Source of the DNA: Chanos chanos
Taxonomy: Eukaryota > Chordata > Actinopteri > Gonorynchiformes > Chanidae
NCBI RefSeq assembly: GCF_902362185.1
Contig: NC_044495.1
Coordinates: forward strand, 54,618,294-54,682,293
DNA length: 64,000 nt
Reading direction: 5' to 3'
Both the position numbers and the translations under genes were made by a program. The notes below the pieces were generated by a model. It worked only from the letters and a program-made list of their open reading frames with translations, was not told the DNA's origin and did not search any database. Of this stretch, positions 34,787 to 46,350 are shown one piece after another (positions within the stretch are counted from its first letter, which is position 1; each line of letters begins with the position of its first letter).

Positions 34787-35947
34787 ACCAGTCATATATC
34801 ATGGGTTTACTGAAGCTGGCATGCTCCACCATGCAAGAGATCTTCTCTCTTGATTTGTACTCCCGATGGGAATGGGCCTGGTAGTACCAATCACCATCAG
34901 CTATCTCCTCCGTGGAGGTCACATGAGAGGTCACCAGTTAAAAGTCCCTTAACCAGGTCAGTTTGATAGCTTTGGAGTAGAAGTTATAGGCACTGCACAG
35001 TAAAATGGCAGGATGTCTGCCACTGACCTGCTTGATTAATCTGAGCTCGACTTCTGGCTGCACTGTGAAACCAAACAAGATTTATACATCACAAACTGTG
35101 TCCATTTGGATATTTTTATTCATTGCAGTCATAGTGATACTGATTTATGTCCATGTACTGTGATTAACACTAAATAATGTCTATAAAATGTTTCAGAAGT
35201 AAACATAATCATTCAGTTGATGTTTCTTGTGACCTCTCTTATTTACATAAGGATAGTATTCATGACCATAGTTTTTGCATATACTTAGTGTCATTGTTAA
35301 GCCTCTTTTCCAATGACATTCCATATTCTGTGTATCCAGTGAACTTTTTCAGAGTGCTGTTATATCTTAAGTATTCAATCTTTCAAAGTACTCAGAAACA
35401 ATTAATTCCACAGTTCTCATTTCCCAACTGGTGCACCGTACCTTTTGGTAAGCATAATACCCTTCTGTTAAATAGAACCACAAATTATTATCATGATAGT
35501 CGATAACAGAGGGGCTTCATAACAGTGACTGATCATTAAACAAACATTACAGTTAAATTAGGATGGCTGCTAAAAAGGACTCCACATGCATCACAACAAG
35601 AAAATGAAAAAACAACAAAATATTACTGTCTGTTGTGATAACTTATGACACTGAATACATATGTATTAGTAATGACTAACATCATATCATACTTTTTCTT
35701 TATTATCATGCTTCACCAACCTAATGTTTTCTACCAATGTACTAATAAAACAATATGATAAATGATTGCTTCATTAGAGAATTTCCTAAATTAAAAATAT
35801 TTAATCTAAAAAAAAATCAATAAAAAATACCTTGAGCAAATTTAGTTTTCAGACATCATATGTTAGATATTTGCAGAACTTACTAGCTCCAGATAAAATG
35901 GAAAGCAGAATTGTAACACAAATCTGAAAGAGGCCCAGCTTGGGCAT
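34787..35947 (-). pseudogene. MHC class II beta relic psi-beta-2
   Basis: Signal exon 35947-35884 is intact (MPKLGLFQICVTILL). Beta1 exon 35464-35234 has lost one base near its FNK motif and about 40 bp before the second Cys, so its frame is broken. Beta2 exon 35062-34787 is 276 bp with an in-frame TAA in the GKP loop and the two-codon loss of psi-beta-1. Its beta1 donor is altered to GTCACA. No membrane exon is seen between it and alpha-2. The upstream Y box keeps CCAAT (plus near 36037), so the promoter outlived the reading frame. Confidence 0.92.
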
Positions 35948-36059
35948 TTTGCCAGTCTGAGTGCATTCACTGAACTAGTCTATAGTACCATGATGCCTGA
36001 AGAAAGTCAGCACTCTTAAAAGCCTACATGCAGCGGCCAATCCAGTGCAATGAAAAAAA

Positions 36060-37887
36060 GGTGTCACTCATCACCATGTACCTTATTTTGCTCTCACTTG
36101 CAATCTAAATCTACACATTGTTTTGTTTAGGTTTTATTGAGCCAAAGCATTTTGATTTGGGAATTTTGTATTAATATAACAGCCAGCTGCTGTTTCATTC
36201 CCTCCAGCCTGAACATATTTTGCCTTTAATGATTATTCATTTCATATGTTTCTCATTATCCCAATTGCTCTGATATATTTAGAACCCATCATCAGTTACA
36301 TTATTGTTAGTTGTTAAGTATTCCACCAATCATTCTGAATCATTTTGATCTGTAATTTAATGTGAAAAATGCTATATCCGAATCTGATCTAGTTTGCTGG
36401 ACTTCTGATATTTGCCTGACATTCCCGGTTTCGATGATTACCCAGTGTGTGATTTATGACCTTCTGAACTTACTGCCTACCTCTGCTTCCATTTGCTTTT
36501 GAATTGATATTAATTATTAATCCTGTAAACTGACCCAGACCAATGCAATAGAGCACTTTGCTTTTAAAAGACATACAAGATACAAATAAATGTTGGACAA
36601 ATAAGTTGACTTAGAGTATAATTCACCTGGATTCTTGTTTCAATGATGACCCATTAAGTGAGTCTTGGATTGCTGAGGTTAGGTGTAATATATGCACAAC
36701 AGAGCATGAGATATCTAATCTCATATTTAATATTTTGTATGACAGTGGAGCATAGTAATTAAGTGCATGGCCACCAGCTGGTCTCAAGGTGGAGCCAAAG
36801 TGAACTAATAACAATTACAAAACAGCCTTACAATCCTGTTTAAACTTGAGTGGCCAAAATATTTCAAACAAATATTGAAACAAAACAAAACAAAAAACCC
36901 AGGTAAATTAGGCTAAATGATCACCCACAAATATGATAACTTCTACTTAAATAGTTAACCCACAATTTTCACTTATTTTCTTTATTGGTTTTGGAAAAAA
37001 CTTATGAATCACTCCCTGAGAGGAAGCTTAGATGTGTATGTAACATTATGGAGACAGTCAGTGAGACTAAAATTTGCCACTGGAGATTTGTTTCCACAGG
37101 AGAACACCGAGTGTCAGGCCAAGTAACACACATGATAAGTATATTACTTTGAGAAAGTAAAATGTAACTCTTCCATGCAGTCACAACTCATGAATTCAGT
37201 ATGGACATGAGGAATCAAATACATACTGAATCAATTTTAGGATGATCTTACCAAATGATGGCGCTATGCAGTTCTGCTAATCTAGATGAACATATAAAGT
37301 TTGGTAGCATATTTTTTTTTCCATGCAGTCTTGGTAGTACCCTATTTTTCCCTGGCTGAACCTGAGAGATAAGAGGGTCTCCTTAAAAGAGCGGGAGTTC
37401 CTCTTTTAGTACTTACTTCTACACAAAGAGGTATGTGTGTCTGCGATAATCCCTCTCTTGAAGGGTCATGCTTCAAGGTGGGAAGTCGACCAATGGGAGA
37501 GGGAGGGTGTCGAGGACACGTTCTCCCGCCTTGCCTTACCCTTAGCCTATAATGTGCAGGCTGTCCCTCAAAAACTGACTTAACTTTATGAATGTTTCCA
37601 CGTTGCAGTGAAAATTGTCATAAAAGTGTAGAAAAGTCTGGTCTGTTTCATGTTTTGTGTTGTACATTTTCAGAAGAAGCATTCTTTGAATTCCCAGGTT
37701 GTTCCTTTCAAGCTGTCTCCTGTTGATGGTCAGTATAGAGTTTAGCAGCATGGCTGAGTGGAAGGTTGACACTGGATCAGAGGCCCATCCTCCATTGACC
37801 AGGAATTGGATCCAGGCCTCCCGCTTAGCCAGAAATGGAATTGAAGTAAATTGAAACTGAGTTCAGCAAATACGTGTATTTGCAATT
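36060..37887. repeat. Paralogous spacer with block R1, copy 4
   Basis: The start matches other beta upstream flanks. From about 36311 it follows 13984-15363. R1 landmarks lie at 36990-37340. A segment near 37760-37880 that includes a GGCTGAGTGGAAGG start is absent from unit 1. No host gene is seen. Confidence 0.65.
37542..37772 (-). pseudogene. Possible HARBI1-like transposase fragment
   Basis: A 76-codon frame includes KMYNTKHETDQTF and then YDNFHCNVETFIKLSQFLR. The second part resembles the N-terminal F.FRM..ETF..LL pattern of PIF/Harbinger nucleases. The copy at 15160-15345 is out of frame. No catalytic region is nearby. This is a weak call; it may be chance. Confidence 0.25.
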
Positions 37888-38042
37888 GGATTCTATCCCC
37901 CCTCCTGTGAAAGTGACATGGTCTAAAAGCAATGTGAATGTTACTGAGGGTGTTAGTCTGATCTGGTATTCCTCTAAGAGTGATTTCACTTTCACCCAGT
38001 TTTCAACCCTCACAACAATACCTGTGACAAGAGATGTCTGCA
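37888..38042 (+). pseudogene. Class II alpha2-domain relic, plus strand (3)
   Basis: It starts at the GFYP motif, is off by one base after it, then runs PVKVTWSKSNVNVTEGVSL and DFTFTQFSTLTTIPVTRDV before breaking off. The left edge nearly matches that of the relic at 15364, so both derive from one truncated exon. The right side jumps to sequence like 22250-22330. Confidence 0.8.
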
Positions 38043-38740
38043 TGTGTGTTTTGTTGTTTTGTGTGGAATACTGTGCATTTACAGGAGGTGGAGCAAAAAC
38101 AGCAGGTAGCATAGCAGGCAGAGAGGCTATTTCACACTGATAAAAGGAGTGTGGCAGGTGTCTCTGTGCTTTTTTTGTTTGTTTGTTTGTTTTTAATAAA
38201 CAGCAATATGGCTGAAATAAAAAGATGATAGAATGTTTCCTTTCTGTCTATGTTGATAATTATTGATAATTTTAAATGACCTGTTTTTGAAGGTTGGATT
38301 TAACTACCGGTACTTCATTTTGTACTACGGAGTATTGGGCCACACCATATTTTGTTATTTGTGAAACCTATATTAAAAGTATAACTTAACAAGATGCTCT
38401 ACGTTCGTCATGTTAAGGCAGGCAGCTGGCTGCTCTTCTGATATTTCCCCTCTAAAATAACACATAGCCTAAAATTATAACTTTTTCCCCTCATAAAATT
38501 ATGGCTTTATTGTCGTAATATTATGACTTTTTTTGTAAAATTACGACGTCATTCTTGTAATATTACGACCTTATTCTCAAAATTTCAGATTTTTTTCTTC
38601 TCCAATGTGACCCTAATACTGTGTCGTAATTCTGGATTTTACTGCCTTACTTTTATCAACAATTTCCTTACCATCTGCACTCATTTTCTCACTCCACATT
38701 GTTTCTGCTGTGTCAGATGTCAATGGTGCAACTGAACCAT
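38043..38740. other. Spacer with TTATGAC/TTACGAC repeat, no gene
   Basis: At 38490-38640 the words TCGTAATATTATGAC and GTAATATTACGAC recur, a simple dispersed repeat type seen in fish. There is also a short (TTTG)n near 38175-38195. No coding signal. Confidence 0.5.
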
Positions 38741-38744
38741 CAAC

Positions 38745-38951
38745 CTGGGTGGTATTCCAGAAAGCAGGTTTAGTGAAAACTCAGAGTTAGTTAACTCAGA
38801 GTAAGTGGTAAACCTCCTAAGAGACGAGTCTTGAGGCTTTGTTTTGCTGGGAGAGTGAAGCCATAATGCTCTTCTTTTAGAAGGTTTACCACTTGCTCTG
38901 ATTTAACAAACTCTGAGTTTTCACTGAACCCGCTTCCTGGAACACCCCCAG
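38745..38951. mobile_element. Foldback MITE, copy 1
   Basis: About 205 bp forming a long inverted repeat. The left arm TTCCAGAAAGCAGGTTTAGT and TGAAAACTCAGAGTTAG pair with the right arm AACTCTGAGTTTTCACTGAA and CCCGCTTCCTGGAA. A second copy lies at 45501-45701. No coding capacity; the superfamily is not clear. Confidence 0.8.
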
Positions 38952-39455
38952 AAGTCTCTTGTGTCTTATTTTGTCTAGGTAAAACTGAAGATCCTGTGAC
39001 AGATAAGAACAGTGGCGCTTAGGGTTCGTTCATGCAACGGAACAATGCACACTTGTTTAATGTGTTTACTGTCGAACATCCTTTTGAACCGTTTTCTTAC
39101 TGCTGATGACGTGTCAATCGCAGTACACACCGCTATCATTTTATCGCCCAGGGCTGAGGCTATAGTTAAAACTGAGGGGGCAGCAGGAGCTTGATTTTGA
39201 ATTGTCTTATGTTAAGCTGCTATTGTAAACTCCTCTTGGCGTGGTAGGCTTTTTGTGAATTGCTGGAAAATAGTAGATTCATTTGGACGAAGCATATTTT
39301 ATCCACTAGTGCTTATAGACATGTCATACTTGAATGATCTTTCATTAGGGTAAAATTTGAGCTGATAAATGTGCGATTAATCACAATTAACTACGCAAAC
39401 TGATGTGATTAGTCACGATTAATTATTTTAATCGTTTGACAGCTCTAATATTTAA
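38952..39455. mobile_element. Decayed DNA transposon remnant, pair of 17600-17820
   Basis: Positions 39190-39455 match 17600-17820 and continue to an end with ATTATTTTAATCGTTTGACA and GCTCTAA, which resembles common hAT-like fish termini. Positions 38952-39190 hold an unremarkable open frame with no domain. Confidence 0.4.
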
Positions 39456-39891
39456 GAATAAATGATCAGGATCAGACTCTCAGAGCTCATCATTTGTGTT
39501 GGGTAACAACTGCAGGGTGGTATGGAGAATGTACTATATATGTTGACACAAGTCAATGCTCAACCATGGAGGGTAAGTGTGTCTACTGAGACTCAATCAA
39601 GCTCTGACTCTGTTTTAAGCTGATATTCAGCTTTCCATAACCGCACCCCTTGTGATCTGAAGAAATAATTTGAGAAAGGTAAAAAAAAAAAAGTCAGGAT
39701 TTCTTCACAATTCTCAAAATCCTTCTTCATTTTCAAAATGAGTTTATTGCTGCATTTTCTATCACACTCACTCATACAGATAGAAAAAAAAAATACTGAA
39801 GTGTATACAAGAGGTATATCAATTCTGGTGTTTAGAGGAATGACACAGTATTTTTGGTTATGTAACACACAGTGAGACTACAGTTGCCTCC
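39456..39891. other. Unique spacer, no gene seen
   Basis: No homology within the window was noticed. The minus-strand frame at 39593-39868 shows no domain and includes homopolymer runs. Confidence 0.4.
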
Positions 39892-40309
39892 TGTCACAAT
39901 ATGATAAAGAGGCTGGATGCAGGTGCAGGTTAGTTGATTCTTTATTTCCAAAGGATACGATTAAAAAAAAATTAACAAAACTTACAGAGCAGTGTCTTCT
40001 AAAGCAGGGGAAACAGCAAACCAACATGACATGGGGATCAAACCCAAAACAATGCAAGACAAAGACACAGGGAAAACCAAGGAGTATAAAAACACAGGTA
40101 AATGAGGAAAACTAACTGAAAGCAGGTGGATAGAATGAACTTAATGGGGCTAAACCAACAGAACTCAAACAGGAATGAACCAAGGGAGAAACAGGGAATA
40201 AATCAAAACACTGGACTGAACCAAAAACCAAGTATACATAAAAGAACCAAAACTGACCACTAGGGGGGAAAAACAAGAAACAAGGAACAGAAATGAGCAG
40301 GGCATGACA
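39892..40309. mobile_element. TGTCAC-ended repeat, 418 bp
   Basis: The ends are TGTCACAAT...GGCATGACA. Near the left end it carries AGAGGCTGGATGCAGGTGCAGG. A related full copy is at 58265-58671; truncated ones lie at 10680 and 34588. The TG...CA ends with short inverted repeats suggest a solo LTR of a small family, but no exact target duplication was found (CCTCC against CCACC). Confidence 0.55.
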
Positions 40310-40317
40310 CCACCAAA

Positions 40318-42045
40318 CTAATTCTGAGAACATCATTTAATACATCTTACAATACCTTGAGTTTTTTATCTTTAAACTGTGCTGGTAATCAAGTGAAATT
40401 CTCTTACCATCTGCATATGGGTTAGTTCGTGTGCAGAGGGAAAGATATATGTCAAAAATATCTAATACATATTTTTAAAGCAATGTGGAAAAGAGTTTGC
40501 CACACTGAGTAAATTTGGGGACATTTAGTGGATTGGATTGACGTAAATGGGAAAATACAGAGCACAGAAATACATCAAACACAAATTGGATATGTGTGTT
40601 TTATTTAAAGCTAAAAGTGGCATTACATGACCCACATCTGCACACAATGATATAAACAGTTCCTCTTGACGATGTAAGTACATTAGAGCAAAATTTATCA
40701 CATTTGAGTGTTAGAGTGGTTACAGTTTGAGTGTTAGAGTGTTTACTCAAAGAGAGTAATTTATCACAGATTACTCATTAATTCTTTACTCATTATTATT
40801 ACTTAAGTGCTCATGCACCTGCACATTACCAAAACGACTGCTGAGGCTGAGCTCATTTTTTCTCCTCATCTCTGAAAAAATGGCTGTATTTCCATAACAG
40901 ATGTCAAAATGTTTGCTGGAAAGTTTGGCTGAGGGAGGGCACAAGACAGCATAGGCCTTTAAACAGTATTGTTTTTCAGTGAGTGTTGAGTTTTAACAGA
41001 AAAGTAAGATTTGTTTAAGTGGGCTCTAACAGACCTTTTGGTCATTTTTTCTTAAAAGATTATGCCAACTGTCTGTGAATACCTATAAATGAGTATTGTA
41101 CTATGAGGTTGGTCTACTCAGTGCCATCAGAAGAGTGTCAGTCCTTGTTCATATGTTGATTTACTAGTTCTCAAATGTTTTTTAGGGGAATTTCTGGACA
41201 AATCTACGAGCACGAAAGCATCCAAACCTTCAAGAGATGAGTAAGATGGAAATATACTACACACTCTGCAGTCTCAAACTTCCCAAAAAGATTAAAAGAT
41301 CTTTAGATTGATGTTGCTCACCAGTATGTGGTTTCAGTCTAGTTTTTATTGAAATCACCCTTGAGTCCATTTAGCAGTCCAAACAATGCCATTATAATTT
41401 TAGTACAAATGAATCATGGCACACCTGGTAATCTATTTGTGAAATATTGGAGTCGTTACAAAGGTCAAGTACAATTGGATTTATTTAGAATGCTGTTAAG
41501 CTATACCCTTAATCATTGTATTACACATTAATATATCAACATATCAAATCAATATAACTTAAAAAGAGTGATTTTCCAGGGTGAAACTAAATGTTCTTTC
41601 ATATTACTAAACATTCCTGTTCAGAGTTACATTTGTCATCATGCACAGTCAGTAGAACCGGTTTATTCAAAACATACTATGGCTTTTACAAATATAGTTC
41701 TTCAATCATCTACTGTTGTTTTCACATATTCTAACATGTTTCCTGTCATACATTATGAAACATACAAATATACTGTACAAAGAGACATGAAATGACATGA
41801 GATTAAAAAAGAGATACTTAAACTTTAGCAAACCTCATAGTGTACGAACTTAAAAATATAAGAGAATCTAAGATTTCTGCATAATAAGCATAATATATTT
41901 ATAATTCATCAGTAATACTGATTGAGTGCACATATATTGTGATTGCATTGAATAAATAATTTCAAAAAATAATACAGAGTTATGCGTGCCTTATGTATAC
42001 CCAAACTTAAATGTCATTAACTTTTTTCATGTTTCTTCTGTTTAA
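40318..42045. repeat. Paralogous spacer block R2, copy 3
   Basis: Matches 18533-20230 nearly end to end and leads into psi-beta-4 as copy 1 leads into psi-beta-3. No gene. Confidence 0.65.
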
Positions 42046-42050
42046 CTCAC

Positions 42051-42791
42051 CGCTCTTATCAGCATAAGGATGGTGTTTATGGTAGGTATCCAAGAGAATT
42101 TATACATTCTCCAGACACCTAAAGTCACTATTCAGCCTGTTTTCCAATGTCATTTCATATTCTGTACATCCTGTAAACTTTTTACATCCCAGAGGGTGCA
42201 CCATACCTTTCAGTATGCATAATATCCAGCTGTTAATGGGAAACACAAATTACCTTCCCAAATATGAAGCAGCCTAATGATGGTGCATAACTGAGAGGCT
42301 TAATATGTATGCTGATCATTAAACAAAGTTTATAGTTTAATTATGATGGTTACCAAAAAAGGATTCTAGAGACATCCAAACAAACAAATGAACAAACAAT
42401 TTAACAATAGTGATAAAACATCACTGTACGCTGCGATTACATATGACACTGTTTATGAATGTTTAGTAATGACCAACATCATATCATACATTTTCTTCAG
42501 TATCAACCTGATATCTTCTGTCAATACATTAATTAAACGATATGATAAATAATTGTTTCTTCAGAGACTGTCTTCCAATGAAAATATTTAATCTAAAAAA
42601 TTTTCAATGAAAAACACTGCAAGTGAACTTTACTAAGTAAAGTTTTCGAGCATTTTCAATCTTTCCATAGAAATAATGAGTGGGTTTTTGCATTCTCTTT
42701 TTGTAAGGTGAATATTTAAAGAATTTACCAGTTCCAGGGAAGTGAAAAGTGGAACTATTACGCAAATATGAAAGAGGCCCAGCTGGGGCAT
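42051..42791 (-). pseudogene. MHC class II beta relic psi-beta-4
   Basis: Signal exon 42791-42729 (MPQLGLFHICVIVPL, then shifted by a missing base) and shortened beta1 exon 42229-42051 with its middle deleted. Beta2 and later exons are absent. It shares the beta1 deletion and missing base with psi-beta-3. Its signal exon lacks the TGA of psi-beta-3, so that stop arose later. The donor after beta1 is still a good GTGAGT. Confidence 0.85.
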
Positions 42792-42984
42792 TTTGCCAAT
42801 CTGAGTGCATTTACTGAGGTAGTCTATTGCAACATGATGCCTGAAGAAAGACAGCACTCTTTAAAGCCTACATGCACCAACTAATCCAGTGCAATGAACA
42901 ACATCAGCATTATCAGCATGTAGATTTTTTGCTCTCTCTTGCAATCCAAACCTACACATTATTTTGTTTAGGCTTTATTAAGTC

Positions 42985-43330
42985 AAGGAACTGTTTTGTG
43001 GTGAGTGCTGAGATTTAACAGAGAAGTAAGATTTGTACGAGTGGGCTCTGACAGACTTTTTGGTAGTATTTTTTTCTTTTCTATAAAGAGTATGACTACT
43101 GATTATGACAGCTGTTTATGAATATCTATAAATAATAGAGTTGGCCCACTTACTGCCTTCAGAGGAACTTCAGTGCACTTTAGAATGCTGATATGCTAGT
43201 TCTCAAATGTTTTTATGGTGTTTGCTGGACACTTCTATGAGCACGAAGACATAGAAACCTTCAAGAGACGAGGAAGATGGAGATATACTACAGACTCTGC
43301 ACTCCCAAACTTCCCAAAAAGATTAAAAAA
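42985..43330. repeat. Spacer block R2, partial copy 4
   Basis: Matches 41000-41300 (landmarks near GAGATTTAACAGAGAAGTAAG and TCCCAAAAAGATTAAAA). The match stops where the LINE starts. Confidence 0.6.
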
Positions 43331-43334
43331 TATT

Positions 43335-45181
43335 TACAGAGATATTTACGATCAGCTGATCACCCTGTAGCCATCGACTACTGCGGCCGGAGAAAAGCCC
43401 TCAATTCTGAAGGAAGTAAGTTTTTCAACAGGTTTTACTCACGCCCCCTATCCCCCGGCACCCCCACACTGTCCCTCTGAGCTGCCCACTCACTCAGCCC
43501 TCAGGACCGTTGACACCATCAGAGGAGGCCCCAGAACTTGTTCACACCACCCCCACTTTCCCCACTGACGTCTGCTGCAGACCCTGCTCGGCCTTACCCC
43601 CCTCATTCACACGCCTCACCCCCCGACAAACACTGCTGACCCCACCACGTCCCCCACTCCCCATGCTGGATTTCACATCACAGCCAAGGTGAAGAGAGAG
43701 CTGGTGAGACTTCACCAGGGCAAGGCTGCTGGACTGGATGGTATCAGCCCCCTGGTGCTGAAGGCATGTGCTGACCCGCTGTATGGTGTACTCCAGCACC
43801 TCTTCAACATGAGTTTGCACCTAGAGAGTTCCTGTGCTGTGGAAAGCATCATGCCTGGTGCCAGTGCCTAATAAGGGGTGTCCCACAGTCCCGAATGACC
43901 ACAGGCCGATAGCACGAACCTCTCATGCAATGAAAGTCATGCGGAGACTGGCCCTGGCATATTTCTGACCACTGGTGAGCATCAGACAGCCCCCAGTTTG
44001 CGTATCCACCCTGGACAGACCCAGCAGTATGGTGTGGATCACGTTCTTTGACTTCTCGAGTGCCCTCAACACTATCCAGCCTAGACTGCTGAAGGATAAA
44101 CTGGAGGACATGCAGGTTGATGCCCCCATGGTAGCATGGATCGAGGACTACCTGACAGACAGACCACAGTTTTTGAGGCTAAAGAGCTGTGTGTCTAAAT
44201 GTCTGGTGAGTAACATTGGGGCACCCCGAACGTGGCCAAGACAAAGGAGATTGTGGTGGATTTCAGGAAGAAGAAGGCCCCACCTTCTCCAGTATGCATC
44301 TGTGGGAGTGATGTGGAGATCGTCAAGTCCTACAGGTACCTTGACGTTCAACTGGACAACAAGTTGGAATGGTCCACCAACATAGACGCCATCTACAAGA
44401 AGGGTCTGAGCCGCCTTTACTTCCCGAGAAGGCTCAGGGCTTTCAATGTTTGCCATAGGATGCTTCACATGTGCCACCAGTCTGTTGTTGCGAGCACCAT
44501 CTTCTATGCTGTAGTGTACTGGGGAGAAGGCATCACTGCAAAGGACGCCAACAGACTGAATAAACTCATAAAGAAGGCTGGGTCTGTCATTGGATCCCAG
44601 CTGGCCAAACTGGAGGAGGTGGTGGAGGACAGAATGCTTGCAAAACTGCTGGTGATCCTGTGCAACGCCTCCCATCCCCCACACAACATGGTTGCTAAGC
44701 TAAAGAGCACCTTTAGTAAGAGACTTATCCAGGAGGTCAAACTTAACAATTCATCTGCATTCGCCAGGCCTGCTGACACTGATCTGCTTGTGGACTAAAC
44801 TTGCTGCACTATTTATTCTTAACACACTGCTCTTGTTACATCAGGACTACCAGAGCACGGAATATATCTGATCACTTGAATATATCAGGACTGCTTTCAA
44901 ACTGGGACCTTCTCATTTATTTATTTATTATTCCAATCACTTCGCTGTTTGCACACTCCATCGCTGACTATATCTGAATGTTATTAATCTTCAGCATTTT
45001 ATGCCTTCATCTGTACCCTTATTTATTACCGAACCATCAGTCTGTTTTTCACAATCACCCATTCACTAGTCTTACTGTTTATTCATGTCAGCTGCTGCAT
45101 TCATGCATCTGTTTGTTATTTGTATTTTTATGTACCTGGCTGCTATGATGACTTAATTTCCCTCCGGGGATTCATAAAGTC

Positions 45182-45221
<40 letters not shown>
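43335..45221 (+). mobile_element. L2/CR1-type LINE, truncated and decayed
   Basis: Only the ORF2 reverse transcriptase region and the 3' end remain. Pieces in order: KAAGLDGISPLVLKACADPL (43729 on), the catalytic strand FFDFSSALNTIQ (44046 on), then VAKTKEIVVDFRKKK (44232) to NASHPPHNMVAKLKSTFSKR (44670 on). The last segment is one open frame to 44798. The segment with the YADD motif is deleted near 44225, after SNIGAP. Stops and shifts also lie near 43860-43975. The tail CCTCCGGGGATTCATAAAGT is followed by (ATCT)n, a typical fish LINE 3' end. No endonuclease domain is present. It cannot move on its own. Confidence 0.85.
45182..45221. repeat. (ATCT)n tail of the LINE
   Basis: Ten ATCT units directly after the LINE 3' end, as expected for target-primed insertion of this group. 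Confidence 0.95.
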
Positions 45222-45222
<1 letters not shown>

Positions 45223-45346
45223 GTAAAGATCAGCTTTTGATAGATCTCTGTTCTTTAAATAAAAGAGGGCACCCATTCACACCTGATTGTCATCCCGTTG
45301 ATTGAAAACACCTGACACAAATTTCACCTTCAAATGATCTGCTAAT

Positions 45347-46350
45347 TGTTACATGCGGTGCGCTGTGCATTTGTTTTTGGCTGTGTCTTGTTTTTCTCCC
45401 TCTCCCTTCTCCACTTTCCTGCCGCAGGTACCCAGCGGTGGCGTGAAGTGCTGTCAGTTTCATCTGGCCTGGTGTTGCACCCCACCTCCTCACTCCTGGG
45501 GGCTATTTCAGAAAGGAGGTTTAGTGAAAACTCAGAGTTAGTTAACTTAGAGAAAGTCGTAAATCTCCTAATAGAAGAGCCCTATGGCTTTGTTTTGCTA
45601 GGAGAATGAAGCCACAGGACTCTTCTATTAGGAGGTTTACTACTTACTCTAAGTTAACTAACTAAGTTTTCACTAAACCTGCTTTCTGAAATACCCCCCT
45701 GATCGACCAACCAGGAAGGGAGTGCCCCTTTCGGCTCTGCCGACCAGAAGCGGAGCACCAAGATTTAAGGTAGCTGGATCTGTTCTGTATAGATTTCGAT
45801 CTCACGTTATCCCTTTTGCTTTTTCGTGATTTAACAAACTTGCCCATATCGTGTTTGACTTTGTATTATCGTTCGCTGACTTTGTTTCTGGAATTGCGTC
45901 TCGGCTTGTTTGTTTTGGTTATCGTGGGAAGAAGGATAGGTGGGGTGGGGGATCCCAACGCTACTATTGCACTTTGTATTAGGGATAGGTTAGAGGCGGG
46001 TGCCACTGTTGCGTGTTTTGTTTTGTAGTTAGTTTGAGTAGTTAGGTTTTTCTTTGGCTCTGCCACCTCTTTGTTTTGTAGGTGAGTGGATGTGTCTTGG
46101 CATAGGGTAAGGGTTGTTTTGTTTTACTCTGTTCATTCCTTCGGCGCTGTCTGTCATCCTCTCCCCATTCCCGTGTGTATGTGTTATTGTAAATAGTTTT
46201 GTATATATTTGTATCTTTTTTGTACATTACTCCCGTGTCTGTGTCTTTTCGTCACCACACCATCCCAAACCAGCACCAGGTGGTTGGTTTCCCTTATGCT
46301 ACGTGTTGAAATCATATCCCTAGACACCCTGTTCCCCCTGGGATGTAACA
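45347..46350 (+). mobile_element. Solo LTR with CTAAT target duplication
   Basis: 1004 bp from TGTTACATGCGG to GGGATGTAACA, flanked by CTAAT at 45342-45346 and 46351-46355. Same family as 15673-16501 and 21261-21640. About 200 bp of its length is the foldback element at 45501-45701. No internal region adjoins. Fossil solo LTR of modest age, judging by its intact ends. Confidence 0.88.
45501..45701. mobile_element. Foldback MITE, copy 2, inside the LTR
   Basis: Left arm GGCTATTTCAGAAAGGAGG and right arm CCTGCTTTCTGAAATACCCC, with long inner inverted repeats (AACTCAGAGTTAGTTAACTT and its partner). The related LTRs at 15673 and 21261 lack it, which marks it as a later insertion. Confidence 0.85.

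Noticed and set aside
37747-37830. GGCTGAGTGGAAGG...TTGGATCCAGGCC segment as a tRNA or SINE head
   Set aside because: Box-like words are present but no T stem pairs, and the order does not give a tRNA fold on either strand.
43510-43692. Pro-rich open frame before the reverse transcriptase part
   Set aside because: It lies within the LINE in a shifted frame and is C-rich element sequence, not a separate gene.
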